DNA of 64,000 nucleotides from Cyrtodaria siliqua. Taxonomy: Eukaryota; Mollusca; Bivalvia; Adapedonta; Hiatellidae. The stretch is taken from contig JAWPHD010010271.1 in assembly GCA_037043455.1 (NCBI GenBank), forward strand, positions 31,452 to 95,451, in the 5' to 3' direction. Both the position numbers and the translations under genes were made by a program. Of the stretch, positions 1-13,997 are shown one piece after another. The notes beneath the pieces were generated by a model, which saw only the letters and a program-made list of their open reading frames with translations, searched no databases and was not told the DNA's origin. Every line of letters begins with the position of its first letter. Position 1 is the stretch's first letter.

Positions 1-1773
1 ATCCGTTACGTCTATTCACCGTGATCTGCGGATAAAGCTAAGGTTTTCCACGAATGCTAGTGAATCTATAAATCTGCGGATGAAGCTAAGGTTTTCCTTG
101 AGCGTTAGAAAGACGATCAATCTGCGGATGAAGTTAAGGTTCTCCTCGAGCGCTAGTGAGACGGTCAATCTGCGGATGAAGCTATAAGATTTTCCTCGAG
201 CGCTAGTGAGACGGTCAATCTGCGGATGAAGCTAAGGTTTTCCTTGAGCGTTAGTGAGACGATCAATCTGCGGATGAAGTTAAGGTTTTCCTCGAGCGTT
301 AGTGAGACGGTCAATCTGCGGATGAAGCTATAAGATTTTCCTCGAGCGCTAGTGAGATGGTCAATCTGCGGATGAAGCTATAAGATTTTCCTCGAGCGCT
401 AGTGAGACGGTCAATCTGCGGATGAAGCTAAGGTTTTCCTTGAGCGTTAGTGAGACGATCAATCTGCGGATGAAGCTAAGGTTTTCCTTGAGCGTTAGTG
501 AGACGGTCAAACTGCGGATGAAGCTATAAGATTTCCCTCGAGCGCTAGTGAGACGATCAATCTGCGGATGAAGTTAAGGTTTTTCTCGAGCGTTAGTGAG
601 ACGATCAATCTGCGGATGAAGCTAAGGTTTTCCTTGAGCGTTAGTGAGACGGTCAATCTGCGGATGAAGCTATAAGATTTTCCTCGAGCGCTAGTGAGAC
701 GGTCAATCTGCGGATGAAGCTATAAGATTTTCCTCGAGCGCTAGTGAGACGGTCAATCTGCGGATGAAGCTAAGGTTTTCCTTGAGCGTTAGTGAGACGA
801 TCAATCTGCGGATGAATCTAAGGTTTTCCTTGAGCGTTAGTGAGACGATCAATCTGCGGATGAAGCTAAGGTTTTACTTGAGCGTTAGTGAGACGATCAA
901 TCTGCGGATGAAGTTAAGGTTTTTCTCGAGCGTTAGTGAGACGATCAATCAGCGGATGAAGCTAAGGTTTACCTCGAGCGTTAGTGAGACGGTCAATCTG
1001 CGGATGAAGCTATAAGATTTTCCTCGAGCGCTAGTGAGACGGTCAATCTGCGGATGAAGTTAAGGTTTTCCTTGAGCGTTAGTGAGACGATCAATCTGCG
1101 GATGAACTTAAGGTTTTCCTCGAGCGTTATTGTGACGATCCATCTGCAGGTGAAGCTAAGGTTTTCCTCGAGCGTTAGTGAGACGGTCAATCTGCGGATG
1201 AAGCTATAAGATTGTCCTCGAGCGCTAGTGAGACGGTCAATCTGTGGATGAAGTTAAGGTTTTCCTTGAGCGTTAGTGAGACGATCAATCTGCGGATGAA
1301 GCTAAGGTTATCCTCGAGCGCTAGTGAGAAGATCAATCTGCGGATGAAGCTATAAGATTTTCCTCGAGCGCTAATGAGACGGTCAATCTGCGGATGAAGC
1401 TAAGGTTTTCCTCGAGCGTTAGTGAGACGATCAATGTGCGGATGAAGCTAAGGTTGTACTTGAGCGTTAGTGAGACGATCAATCTGCGGATGAAGTTAAG
1501 GTTTTCCTCGAGCGTTAGTGAGACGATTAATCTGCGGATGAAGTTAAGGTTTTACTTGAGCGCTAGTGAGACGGTCAATCTGCGGATGAAGCTATAATAT
1601 TTTCCTCGAGCGCTAGTGAGACGGTCAATCTGCGGGTGAAGCTAAGGTTTTACTTGAGCGTTAGAAAGACGATCAATCTGCGGATGAAGTTAAGGTTTTC
1701 CTCGAGCGCTAGTGAGACGTCAATCTGCGGATGAAGCTATAAGATTTTCCTCGAGCGCTAGTGAGACGTCAAT
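1..1773. repeat. Satellite zone A: irregular 48/50-bp units
   Basis: The leftmost part of the array mixes normal 48-bp units with many 50-bp units carrying the TATAAGATTTT variant, for example near 180-200, 330-350, 520 and 670-740. Open frames therefore stay short. CTTGAGCG (a CpG-decayed form of CTCGAGCG) is frequent. The zone looks older and less homogenised than the blocks to its right, and the first recognisable junction cassette lies at its right end. Confidence 0.8.
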
Positions 1774-4700
1774 ATGCGGATGAAGCTAAGGTTTTCCTTG
1801 AGCGTTAGTGAGACGATCAATATGCAGATGAAGTTAAGGTTTTCCTCGAGCGCTAGTGAGACGATCAATCAGCGGATGGAGCTAATATTTTCCTCGAGCG
1901 CTAGTGAGACGATCAATATGCGGATGAAGTTAAGGTTTTCCTCGAGCGCTAGTGAGACGATCAATATGCGGATGAAGTTAAGGTTTTCCTCGAGCGCTAG
2001 TGAGACGATCAATCAGCGGATGGAGCTAATATTTTCCTCGAGCGCTAGTGAGACGGTCAATCTGCGGATGAAGCTAAGGTTTACCTCGAGCGCTAGTGAG
2101 ACGGTCAATCTGCGGATGAAGCTAAGGTTTTCCTTTAGCGTTAGTGAGACGATCAATATGCGGATGAAGTTAAGGTTTTCCTCGAGCGCTAGTGAGACGA
2201 TCAATCAGCGGATGAAGCTAATATTTTCCTCGAGCGCTAGTGAGACGGTCAATCTGCGAATGAAGCTAAGGTTTACCTCGAGCACTAGTGAGACGATCAA
2301 TCTGATGATGAAGTTAAGGTCTTTCTCGAGCGCTAGTGAGACAATCAATCTGCTGATGAAGTTAAGGTTTTCCTCGAGCGCTAGTGAGACGATCAATCAG
2401 CGTATAAAGCTAATATTTTCCTCGAGCGCTAGTGAGACGGTCAATCTGCAGATGAAGTTAAGGTCTTCCTCGAGCGCTAGTGAGACGATCAATTTGCTGA
2501 TGAAGTTAAGGTTTTCCTCGAACGCTAGTGAGACGATCAATTTGCGGATGAAGTTAAGGTTTACCTCGAGCGCTAGTGAGACGATCAATTTGCTGATGAA
2601 GTTAAGGTTTTCCTCGAGCGCTAGTGAGACGATCAATTTGCGGATGAAGTTAAGATTTTCCTCGAGCGCTAGTGAGACGATCAATTTGCTGATGAAGTTA
2701 AGATTTACCTCGAGCGCTAGTGAGACGATCAATTTGCTGATGAAGTTAAGGTTTACCTCGAGCGCTAGTGAGACGATCAATTTGCTGATGAAGTTAAGGT
2801 TTTCCTCGAGCGATAGAGAGATTATCAATTTGCTGATGAAGTTAAGGTTTTCCTCGAGCGCTAGTGAGACGATCAATTTGCGGATGAAGTTAAGGTTTAC
2901 CTCGAGCGCTAGTGAGACGATCAATTTGCTGATGAAGTTAAGGTTTACCTCGAGCGCTAGTGAGACGATCAATTTGCTGATGAAGTTAAGGTTTACCTCC
3001 AGCGCTAGTGAGACGATCAATTTGCTGATGAAGTTAAGGTTTTCCTCGAGCGCTAGAGAGATGATCAATTTGCTGATGAAGTTAAGGTTTACCTCGAGCG
3101 CTAGTGAGACGATCAATTTGCTGATGAAGATAAGGTTTACCTCGAGCGCTAGTGAGACGATCAATTTGCTGATGAAGTTAAGGTTTACCTCGAGCGCTAG
3201 TGAGACGATCAATTTGCGGATGAAGTTAAGGTTTTCCTCGAGCGCTAGTGAGACGATCAATTTGCGGATGAAGTTAAGATCTTCCTCGAGCGCTAGTGAG
3301 ACGATCAATCTGCAGATGAAGTTAAGGTTTACCTCGAGCGCTAGTGAGACGATCAATTTGCTGATGAAGTTAAGATCTTCCTCGAGCGCTAGTGAGACGA
3401 TCAATTTGCGGATGAAGTTAAGGTTTACCTCGAGCGCTAGTGAGACGATCAATTTGCTGATGAAGTTAAGGTTTACCTCGAGCGCTAGTGAGACGATCAA
3501 TTTGCTGATGAAGTTAAGGTTTTCCTCGAGCGCTAGTGAGACGATCAATTTGCGGATGAAGTTAAGGTTTACCTCGAGCGCTAGTGAGACGATCAATTTG
3601 CTGATGAAGTTAAGGTTTATCTCGAGCGCTAGTGAGACGATCAATTTGCTGATGAAGTTAAGGTTTACCTCGAGCGCTAGTGAGACGATCAATTTGCTGA
3701 TGAAGTTAAGGTTTTCCTCGAGCGCTAGTGGGACGATCAATTTGCGGATGAAGTTAAGGTTTACCTCGAGCGCTAGTGAGACGATCAATTTGCTGATGAA
3801 GTTAAGGTTTACCTCGAGCGCTAGTGAGACGATCAATTTGCGGATGAAGCTAAGGTTTACCTCGAGCGCTAGTGAGACGATCAATCTGCAGATGAAGTTA
3901 AGGTCTTCCTCGAGCGCTAGTGAGACGATCAATTTGCTGATGAAGTTAAGGTTTACCTCGAGCGCTAGTGAGACGATCAATTTGCTGATGAAGTTAAGGT
4001 TTTCCTCGAGCGCTAGTGGGACGATCAATTTGCGGATGAAGTTAAGGTTTACCTCGAGCGCTAGTGAGACGATCAATTTGCTGATGAAGTTAAGGTTTAC
4101 CTCGAGCGCTAGTGAGACGATCAATTTGCGGATGAAGCTAAGGTTTACCTCGAGCGCTAGTGAGACGATCAATCTGCAGATGAAGTTAAGGTCTTCCTCG
4201 AGCGCTAGTGAGACGATCAATTTGCGGATGAAGTTAAGGTTTACCTCGAGCGCTAGTGAGACGATCAATTTGCTGATGAAATTAAGGTTTTCCTCGAGCG
4301 CAAGTGAGATGATCAATTTGCGGATGAAGTTAAGGTCTTCCTCGAGCGCTAGTGAGACGATCAATTTGCTGATGAAGATAAGGTTTACCTCGAGCGCTAG
4401 TGAGACGATCAATTTGCTGATGAAGTTAAGGTTTTCCTCGAGCGTTAGTGAGACGATTAATCTGCGGATGAAATTAAGGTTTTCCTCGAGCGCAAGTGAG
4501 ATGATCAATTTGCGGATGAAGTTAAGGTTTACCTCGAGCGCTAGTGAGACGATCAATTTGCTGATGAAGTTAAGGTTTACCTCGAGCGCTAGTGAGACGA
4601 TCAATTTGCTGATGAAGTTAAGGTTTTCCTCGAGCGCTAGTGAGACGATCAATTTGCGGATGAAGTTAAGGTTTACCTCGAGCGCTAGTGAGACGATCAA

Positions 4701-5616
4701 TTTGCTGATGAAGTTAAGGTTTATCTCGAGCGCTAGTGAGACGATCAATTTGCTGATGAAGTTAAGGTTTACCTCGAGCGCTAGTGAGACGATCAATTTG
4801 CTGATGAAGTTAAGGTTTACCTCGAGCGCTAGTGAGACGATCAATTTGCTGATGAAGTTAAGGTTTTCCTCGAGCGCTAGTGGGACGATCAATTTGCGGA
4901 TGAAGTTAAGGTTTACCTCGAGCGCTAGTGAGACGATCAATTTGCTGATGAAGTTAAGGTTTACCTCGAGCGCTAGTGAGACGATCAATTTACGGATGAA
5001 GCTAAGATTTACCTCGAGCGCTAGTGAGACGATCAATCTGCAGATGAAGTTAAGGTCTTCCTCGAGCGCTAGTGAGACGATCAATTTGCGGATGAAGTTA
5101 AGGTTTACCTCGAGCGCTAGTGAGACGATCAATTTGCTGATGAAATTAAGGTTTTCCTCGAGCGCAAGTGAGATGATCAATTTGCGGATGAAGTTAAGGT
5201 TTACCTCGAGCGCTAGTGAGACGATCAATTTGCTGATGAAGATAAGGTTTACCTCGAGCGCTAGTGAGACGATCAATTTGCTGATGAAGTTAAGGTTTTC
5301 CTCGAGCGTTAGTGAGACGATTAATCTGCGGATGAAGTTAAGGTTTTACTTGAGCGCTAGTGAGACGGTCAATCTGCGGATGAAGCTATAAGATTTTCCT
5401 CGAGCGCTAGTGAGACGGTCAATCTGCGGATGAAGCTAAGGTTTTCCTTGAGCGTTAGAAAGACGATCAATCTGCGGATGAAGTTAAGGTTTTCCTCGAG
5501 CGCTAGTGAGACGTCAATCTGCGGATGAAGCTATAAGATTTTCCTCGAGCGCTAGTGAGACGTCAATCTGCGGATGAAGCTATAAGATTTTCCTCGAGCG
5601 CTAGTGAGACGTCAAT
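1774..5616. repeat. Satellite block 1 (about 80 units)
   Basis: A homogenised block opening with the leader series of variant units (SLSVSETINMQ, then SSSASETINQR, then ELIFSSSASET when read on the plus strand) and closing with an irregular cassette at about 5340-5616. Plus and minus frames are open for about 1205 and 959 codons. Its leader order is repeated at 5617, 8919, 13,998 and 16,305, which defines the block boundary. Confidence 0.75.
5376..5616. repeat. Satellite junction cassette (one of five)
   Basis: A run of irregular units of about 50, 48, 47, 49 and 49 bp (total about 243 bp), including one AGAAAGACG unit and two or three TATAAGATTTT units. Similar cassettes end at about 1773, 8918, 13,997 and 16,304. 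The summed length is a multiple of 3, so the frames on either side are in register, but TAA codons inside the cassette stop plus-strand reading. Confidence 0.75.
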
Positions 5617-8600
5617 ATGCGGATGAAGCTAAGGTTTTACTTGAGCGTTAGTGAGACGATCAATATGCAGATGAATTTAAGGTTTTCCTCGAGCGCTAGT
5701 GAGACGATCAATCAGCGGATGGAGCTAATATTTTCCTCGAGCGCTAGTGAGACGGTCAATCTGCGGATTAAGCTAAGGTTTACCTCGAGCGCTAGTGAGA
5801 CGGTCAATCTGCGGATGAAGCTAAGGTTTTCCTTGAGCGTTAGTGAGACGATCAATCTGCGGATGAAGCTAAGGTTTACCTCGAGCACTAGTGAGACGAT
5901 CAATCTGATGATGAAGTTAAGGTCTTCCTCGAGCGCTAGTGAGACAATCAATCTGCTGATGAAGTTAAGGTTTCCTCGAGCGCTAGTGAGACGATCAATC
6001 AGCGTATGAAGCTAATATTTTCCTCGAGCGCTAGTGAGACGGTCAATTTGCAGATGAAGTTAAGGTCTTCCTCGAGCGCTAGTGAGACGATCAATTTGCT
6101 GATGAAGTTAAGGTTTACCTCGAGCGCTAGTGAGACGATCAATTTGCTGATGAAGTTAAGGTTTACCTCCAGCGGGAGTGAGACGATCAATTTGCTGATG
6201 AAGTTAAGGTTTACCTCGAGCGCTAGTGAGACGATCAATTTGCTGATGAAGTTAAGGTTTACCTCGAGCGCTAGTGAGACGATCAATTTGCGGATGAAGC
6301 TAAGGTTTACCTCGAGCGATAGTGAGACGATCAATCTGCAGATGAAGTTAAGGTCTTCCTCGAGCGCTAGTGAGACGATCAATTTGCTGATGAAGTTAAG
6401 GTTTTCCTCGAGCGCTAGTGAGACGATCAATTTTCGGATGAAGTTAAGGTTTACCTCGAGCGCTAGTGAGACGATCAATTTGCTGATGAAGTCAAGGTTT
6501 ACCTCGAGCGCTAGTGAGACGATCAATTTGCTGATGAAGTTAATGTTTACCTCGTGCGCTAGTGAGACGATCAATTTGCTGATGAAGTTAAGGTTTTCCT
6601 CGAGCGCTAGTGAGATGATCAATTTGCTGATGAAGTTAAGGTTTACCTCGAGCGCTAGTGAGACGATCAATTTGCTGATGAAGATAAGGTTTACCTCGAG
6701 CGCTAGTGAGACGATCAATTTGCTGATGAAGGTAAGGTTTAACTCGAGCGCTAGTGAGACGATCAATTTGCGGATGAAGCTAAGGTTTACCTCGACGATC
6801 AATCTGCAGATGAAGTTAAGGTCTTCCTCGAGCGCTAGTGAGACGATCAATTTGCGGATGAAGTTAAGGTTTACCTCGAGCGCTAGTGAGACGATCAATT
6901 TGCTGATGAAGTTAAGGTTTTCCTCGAGCGCTAGTGAGATGATCAATTTGCTGATGAAGTTAAGGTTTACCTCGAGCGCTAGTGAGACGAACAATTTGCT
7001 GATGAAGTTAAGGTTTACCTCGAGCGCTAGTGAGACGATCAATTTGCTGATGAAGTTAAGGTTTACCTCGAGCGCTAGTGAGACGATCAATTTGCTGATG
7101 AAGTTAAGGTTTACCTCCAGCGCTAGTGAGACGATCAATTTGCTGATGAAGTTAAGGTTTACCTCGAGCGCTAGTGAGACGATCAATTTGCTGATGAAGG
7201 TAAGGTTTACCTCGAGCGCTAGTGAGACGATCAATTTGCGGATGAAGCTAAGGTTTACCTCGAGCGCTAGTGAGACGATCAATCTGCAGATGAAGTTAAG
7301 GTCTTCCTCGAGCGTTAGTGAGACGATCAATTTGCGGATGAAGTTAAGGTTTACCTCGAGCGCTAATGAGACGATCAATTTGCTGATGAAGTTAAGGTTT
7401 ACCTCGAGCGCTAGTGAGACGATCAATTTGCTGATGAAGTTAAGGTTTATCTCGAGCGCTAGTGAGACGATCAATTTGCTGATGAAGATAAGGTTTACCT
7501 CGAGCGCTAGTGAGACGATCAATTTGCTGATGAAGTTAAGGTTTTCCTCGAGCGCTAGTGAGACGATCAATTTGCGGATGAAGTTAAGGTTTACCTCGAG
7601 CGCTAGTGAGACGATCAATTTGCTGATGAAGTTAATGTTTACCTCGAGCGCTAGTGAGACGATCAATTTGCTGATGAAGTTAAGGTTTTCCTCGAGCGCT
7701 AGTGAGACGATCAATTTGCATATGAAGTTAAGGTTTACCTCGAGCGCTAGTGAGACGATCAATTTGCTGATGAAGTTAAGGTTTACCTCGAGCGCTAGTG
7801 AGACGATCAATTTGCTGATGAAGTTAAGGTTTACCTCGAGCGCTAGTGAGACGATCAATTTGCTGATGAAGTTAAGGTTTTTCTCGAGCGCTAGTGAGAC
7901 GATCAATTTGCGGATGAAGTTAAGGTTTACCTCGAGCGCTAGTGAGACGATCAATTTGCTGATGAAGTTAAGGTTTACCTCGAGCGCTAGTGAGACAATC
8001 AATTTGCTGATGAAGTTAAGGTTTTCCTCGAGCGCTAGTGAGACGATCAATTTGCGGATGAAGCTAAGGTTTACCTCGAGCGCTAGTGAGACGATCAATT
8101 TGCTGATGAAGTTAAGGTTTACCTCGAGCGCTAGTGAGACAATCAATTTGCTGATGAAGTTAAGGTTTATCTCGAGCGCTAGTGAGACGATCAATTTGCG
8201 GATGAAGTTAAGGTTTACCTCGAGCGCTAGTGAGACGATCAATTTGCGGATGAAGTTAAGGTTTACCTCGAGCGCTAGTGAGACGATCAATTTGCGGATG
8301 AAGTTAAGGTTTACCTCGAGCGCTAGTGAGACGATCAATTTGCTGATGAAGTTAAGGTTTACCTCGAGCGCTAGTGAGACGAACAATTTGCGGATGAAGT
8401 TAAGGTTTACCTCGAGCGCTAGTGAGACAATCAATTTGCGGATGAAGCTAAGGTTTACCTCGAGCGCTAGTGAGACAATCAAATTGCTGATGAAGTTAAG
8501 GTTTACCTCGAGCGCTAGTGAGACGATCAATCTGCAGATAAAGTTAAGGTCTTCCTCGAGCGCTAGTGAGACGATCAATTTGCTGATGAAGTTAAGGTTT

Positions 8601-8918
8601 TCCTCGAGCATTAGTGAGACGATTAATCTGCGGATGAAGTTAAGGTTTTACTTGAGCGCTAGTGAGACGGTCAATCTGCGGATGAAGCTATAAGATTTTC
8701 CTCGAGCGCTAGTGAGACGGTCAATCTGCGGATGAAGCTAAGGTTTTCCTTGAGCGTTAGAAAGACGATCAATCTGCGGATGAAGTTAAGGTTTTCCTCG
8801 AGCGCTAGTGAGACGTCAATCTGCGGATGAAGCTATAAGATTTTCCTCGAGCGCTAGTGAGACGTCAATCTGCGGATGAAGCTATAAGATTTTCCTCGAG
8901 CGCTAGTGAGACGTCAAT
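5617..8918. repeat. Satellite block 2 (about 69 units)
   Basis: Begins with the same leader as block 1. A 1-bp deletion in a T run near 5970 breaks the plus frame relative to block 3. Rare private variants (AGCGGGAG at 6171, GAAGTCAAGG near 6490, CTCGTGCGC near 6552, a 12-bp internal deletion at 6791) recur in block 3 about 3303 bp later, so the left 1.3 kb of blocks 2 and 3 derives from a recent duplication. Confidence 0.75.
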
Positions 8919-11900
8919 ATGCGGATGAAGCTAAGGTTTTCCTTGAGCGTTAGTGAGACGATCAATATGCAGATGAATTTAAGGTTTTCCTCGAACGCTA
9001 GTGAGACGATCAATCAGCGGATGGAGCTAATATTTTCCTCGAGCGCTAGTGAGACGGTCAATCTGCGGATTAAGCTAAGGTTTACCTCGAGCGCTAGTGA
9101 GACGGTCAATCTGCGGATGAAGCTAAGGTTTTCCTTGAGCGTTAGTGAGACGATCAATCTGCGGATGAAGCTAAGGTTTACCTCGAGCACTAGTGAGACG
9201 ATCAATCTGATGATGAAGTTAAGGTCTTCCTCGAGCGCTAGTGAGACAATCAATCTGCTGATGAAGTTAAGGTTTTCCTCGAGCGCTAGTGAGACGATCA
9301 ATCAGCGTATGAAGCTAATATTTTCCTCGAGCGCTAGTGAGACGGTCAATCTGCAGATGAAGTTAAGGTCTTCCTCGAGCGCTAGTGAGACGATCAATTT
9401 GCTGATGAAGTTAAGGTTTACCTCGAGCGCTAGTGAGACGATCAATTTGCTGATGAAGTTAAGGTTTACCTCCAGCGGGAGTGAGACGATCAATTTGCTG
9501 ATGAAGTTAAGGTTTACCTCGAGCGCTAGTGAGACGATCAATTTGCTGATGAAGTTAAGGTTTACCTCGAGCGCTAGTGAGACGATCAATTTGCGGATGA
9601 AGCTAAGGTTTACCTCGAGCGCTAGTGAGACGATCAATCTGCAGATGAAGTTAAGGTCTTCCTCGAGCGCTAGTGAGACGATCAATTTGCTGATGAAGTT
9701 AAGGTTTTCCTCGAGCGCTAGTGAGACGATCAATTTTCGGATGAAGTTAAGGTTTACCTCGAGCGCTAGTGAGACGATCAATTTGCTGATGAAGTCAAGG
9801 TTTACCTCGAGCGCTAGTGAGACGATCAATTTGCTGATGAAGTTAATGTTTACCTCGTGCGCTAGTGAGACGATCAATTTGCTGATGAAGTTAAGGTTTT
9901 CCTCGAGCGCTAGTGAGATGATCAATTTGCTGATGAAGTTAAGGTTTACCTCGAGCGCTAGTGAGACGATCAATTTGCTGATGAAGATAAGGTTTACCTC
10001 GAGCGCTAGTGAGACGATCAATTTGCTGATGAAGGTAAGGTTTACCTCGAGCGCTAGTGAGACGATCAATTTGCGGATGAAGCTAAGGTTTACCTCGACG
10101 ATCAATCTGCAGATGAAGTTAAGGTCTTCCTCGAGCGCTAGTGAGACGATCAATTTGCGGATGAAGTTAAGGTTTACCTCGAGCGCTAGTGAGACGATCA
10201 ATTTGCTGATGAAGTTAAGGTTTTCCTCGAGCGCTAGTGAGATGATCAATTTGCTGATGAAGTTAAGGTTTACCTCGAGCGCTAGTGAGACGATCAATTT
10301 GCTGATGAAGTTAAGGTTTTCCTCGAGCGCTAGTGAGACGATCAATTTGCTGATGAAGGTAAGGTTTACCTCGAGCGCTAGTGAGACGATCAATTTGCGG
10401 ATGAAGCTAAGGTTTACCTCGAGCGCTAGTGAGACGATCAATCTGCAGATGAAGTTAAGGTCTTCCTCGAGCGTTAGTGAGACGATCAATTTGCGGATGA
10501 AGTTAAGGTTTACCTCAAGCGCTAATGAGACGATCAATTTGCTGATGAAGTTAAGGTTTACCTCGAGCGCTAGTGAGATGATCAATTTGCTGATGAAGTT
10601 AAGGTTTACCTCGAGCGCTAGTGAGACGATCAATTTGCTGATGAAGTTAAGGTTTTCCTCGAGCGCTAGTGAGACGATCAATTTGCTGATGAAGGTAAGG
10701 TTTACCTCGAGCGCTAGTGAGAGGATCAATTTGCGGATGAAGCTAAGGTTTACCTCGAGCGCTAGTGAGACGATCAATCTGCAGATGAAGTTAAGGTCTT
10801 CCTCGAGCGTTAGTGAGACGATCAATTTGCGGATGAAGTTAAGGTTTACCTCGAGCGCTAATGAGACGATCAATTTGCTGATGAAGTTAAGGTTTACCTC
10901 GAGCGCTAGTGAGACGATCAATTTGCTGATGAAGTTAAGGTGTATCTCGAGCGCTAGTGAGACGATCAATTTGCTGATGAAGATAAGGTTTACCTCGAGC
11001 GCTAGTGAGACGATCAATTTGCTGATGAAGTTAAGGTTTTCCTCGAGCGCTAGTGAGACGATCAATTTGCGGATGAAGTTAATGTTTACCTCGAGCGCTA
11101 GTGAGACGATCAATTTGCTGATGAAGTTAATGTTTACCTCGAGCGCTAGTGAGACGATCAATTTGCTGATGAAGTTAAGGTTTTCCTCGAGCGCTAGTGA
11201 GACGATCAATTTGCGGATGAAGTTAAGGTTTACCTCGAGCGCTAGTGAGACGATCAATTTGCTGATGAAGTTAAGGTTTACCTCGAGCGCTAGTGAGACG
11301 ATCAATTTGCTGATGAAGTTAAGGTTTACCTCGAGCGCTAGTGAGACGATCAATTTGCTGATGAAGTTAAGGTTTTTCTCGAGCGCTAGTGAGACGATCA
11401 ATTTGCGGATGAAGTTAAGGTTTACCTCGAGCGCTAGTGAGACGATCAATTTGCTGATGAAGTTAAGGTTTACCTCGAGCGCTAGTGAGACAATCAATTT
11501 GCTGATGAAGTTAAGGTTTTCCTCGAGCGCTAGTGAGACGATCAATTTGCGGATGAAGCTAAGGTTTACCTCGAGCGCTAGTGAGACGATCAATTTGCTG
11601 ATGAAGTTAAGGTTTACCTCGAGCGCTAGTGAGACAATCAATTTGCTGATGAAGTTAAGGTTTACCTCGAGCGCTAGTGAGACGATCAATTTGCGGATGA
11701 AGTTAAGGTTTACCTCGAGCGCTAGTGAGACGATCAATTTGCGGATGAAGTTAAGGTTTACCTCGAGCGCTAGTGAGACGATCAATTTGCGGATGAAGTT
11801 AAGGTTTACCTCGAGCGCTAGTGAGACAATCAATTTGCGGATGAAGCTAAGGTTTACCTCGAGCGCTAGTGAGACAATCAATTTGCTGATGAAGTTAAGG

Positions 11901-13997
11901 TTTACCTCGAGCGCTAGTGAGACGATCAATCTGCAGATAAAGTTAAGGTCTTCCTCGAGCGCTAGTGAGACGATCAATTTGCGGATGAAGTTAAGGTTTA
12001 CCTCGAGCGCTAGTGAGACGATCAATTTGCTGATGAAGTTAAGGTTTTCCTCGAGCGCTAGTGAGATGATCAATTTGCGGATGAAGTTAAGGTTTACCTC
12101 GAGCGCTAGTGAGACGATCAATTTGCTGATGAAGATAAGGTTTACCTCGAGCGCTAGTGAGACGATAAATTTGCTGATGAAGTTAAGGTTTTCCTCGAGC
12201 GCTAGTGAGATGATCAATTTGCAGATGAAGTTAAGGTTTACCTCGAGCGCTAGTGACACGATCAATTTGCTGATGAAGATAAGGTTTACCTCGAGCGCTA
12301 GTGAGACGATCAATTTGCTGATGAAGATAAGGTTTACCTCGAGCGCTAGTGAGACGATCAATTTGCTGATGAAGTTAAGGTTTTCCTCGAGGGCTAGTGA
12401 GATATTCAATTTGCGGATGAAGTTAAGGTTTACCTCGAGCGCTAGTGAGACGATCAATTTGCTGATGAAGATAAGGTTTACCTTGAGCGCTAGTGAGACG
12501 ATCAATTTGCTGATGAAGTTAAGGTTTACCTCGAGCGCTAGTGAGACGATCAATTTGCGGATGAAGTTAAGGTTTACCTCGAGCGCTAGTGAGACGATCA
12601 ATTTGCTGATGAAAATAAGGTTTACCTCGAGCGCTAGTGAGACGATCAATTTGCTGATGAAGCTAAGGTTTACCTCGAGCGCTTGTGAGACGATCAATTT
12701 GCTGATGAAGTTAAGGTTTACCTCGAGCGCTAGTGAGACGATCAATTTGCTGATGAAGTTAAGGATATCCTCGAGCGCTAGTGAGACGATCAATTTGCGG
12801 ATGAAGTTAAGGTTTACCTCGAGCGCTAGTGAGACGATCAATTTGCTGATGAAGTTAAGGTTTACCTCGAGCGCTAGTGAGACGATCAATTTGCTGATGA
12901 AGTTAAGGTTTACCTCGAGCGCTAGTGAGACGATCAATTTGCTGATGAAGTTGAGGTTTACCTCGAGCGCTAGTGAGACGATCAATTTGCTGATGAAGTT
13001 AAAGTTTTCCTCGAGCGCTAGTGGGACGATCAATTTGCGGATGAAGTTAAGGTTTACCTCGAGCGCTAGTGAGACTATCGATTTGCTGATGAAGTTAAGG
13101 TTTACCTCGAGCGCTAGTGAGACGATCAATTTGCTGATGAAGTTAAGGTTTACCTCGAGCGCTAGTGAGACGATCACTTTGCTGATGAAGTTAAGGTTTA
13201 CCTCGAGCGCTAGTGAGACGATCAATTTGCTGATGAAGTTAAGGTTTTCCTCGAGCGCTAGTGGGACGATCAATTTGCGGATGAAGTTAAGGTTTACCTC
13301 GAGCGCTAGTGAGACTATCGATTTGCTGATGAAGTTAAGGTTTACCTCGAGCGCTAGTGAGACAATCAATTTGCTGATGAAGTTAAGGTTTACCTCGAGC
13401 GCTAGTGAGACGATCAATTTGCTGATGAAGTTAAGGTTTACCTCGAGCGCTAGTGAGACGATCAATTTGCTGATGAAGTTAAGGTTTTCCTCGAGCGCTA
13501 GTGGGACGATCAATTTGCGGATGAAGTTAAGGTTTACCTCGAGCGCTAGTGAGACTATCGATTTGCTGATGAAGTTAAGGTTTACCTCGAGCGCTAGTGA
13601 GACGATCAATTTGCTGATGAAGATAAGGTTTACCTCGAGCGCTAGTGAGACGATCAATTTGCTGATGAAGTTAAGGTTTTCCTCGAGCGTCAGTGAGACG
13701 ATTAATCTGCGGATGAAGTTAAGGTTTTACTTGAGCGCTAGTGAAACGGTCAATCTGCGGATGAAGCTATAAGATTTTCCTCGAGCGCTAGTGAGACGGT
13801 CAATCTGCGGATGAAGCTAAGGTTTTCCTTGAGCGTTAGAAAGACGATCAATCTGCGGATGAAGTTAAGGTTTTCCTCGAGCGCTAGTGAGACGTCAATC
13901 TGCGGATGAAGCTATAAGATTTTCCTCGAGCGCTAGTGAGACGTCAATCTGCGGATGAAGCTATAAGATTTTCCTCGAGCGCTAGTGAGACGTCAAT
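8919..13997. repeat. Satellite block 3 (about 106 units) with internal higher-order repeats
   Basis: The largest block. It carries the longest open frames in the window, 1617 codons on plus and 1451 on minus. The GATGAAGGT marker occurs at 10,352 and 10,688, exactly 336 bp or 7 units apart, showing an internal 7-unit duplication. GTGGGACGAT occurs at 13,021, 13,261 and 13,501, exactly 240 bp apart, defining a 5-unit higher-order repeat in three copies. Confidence 0.75.

Noticed and set aside
1774..13772. Giant ORFs of 870-1617 codons in the satellite as real genes
   Set aside because: They exist on both strands at once, follow automatically from a stop-free unit divisible by 3, and have no promoter, splice or codon signal.
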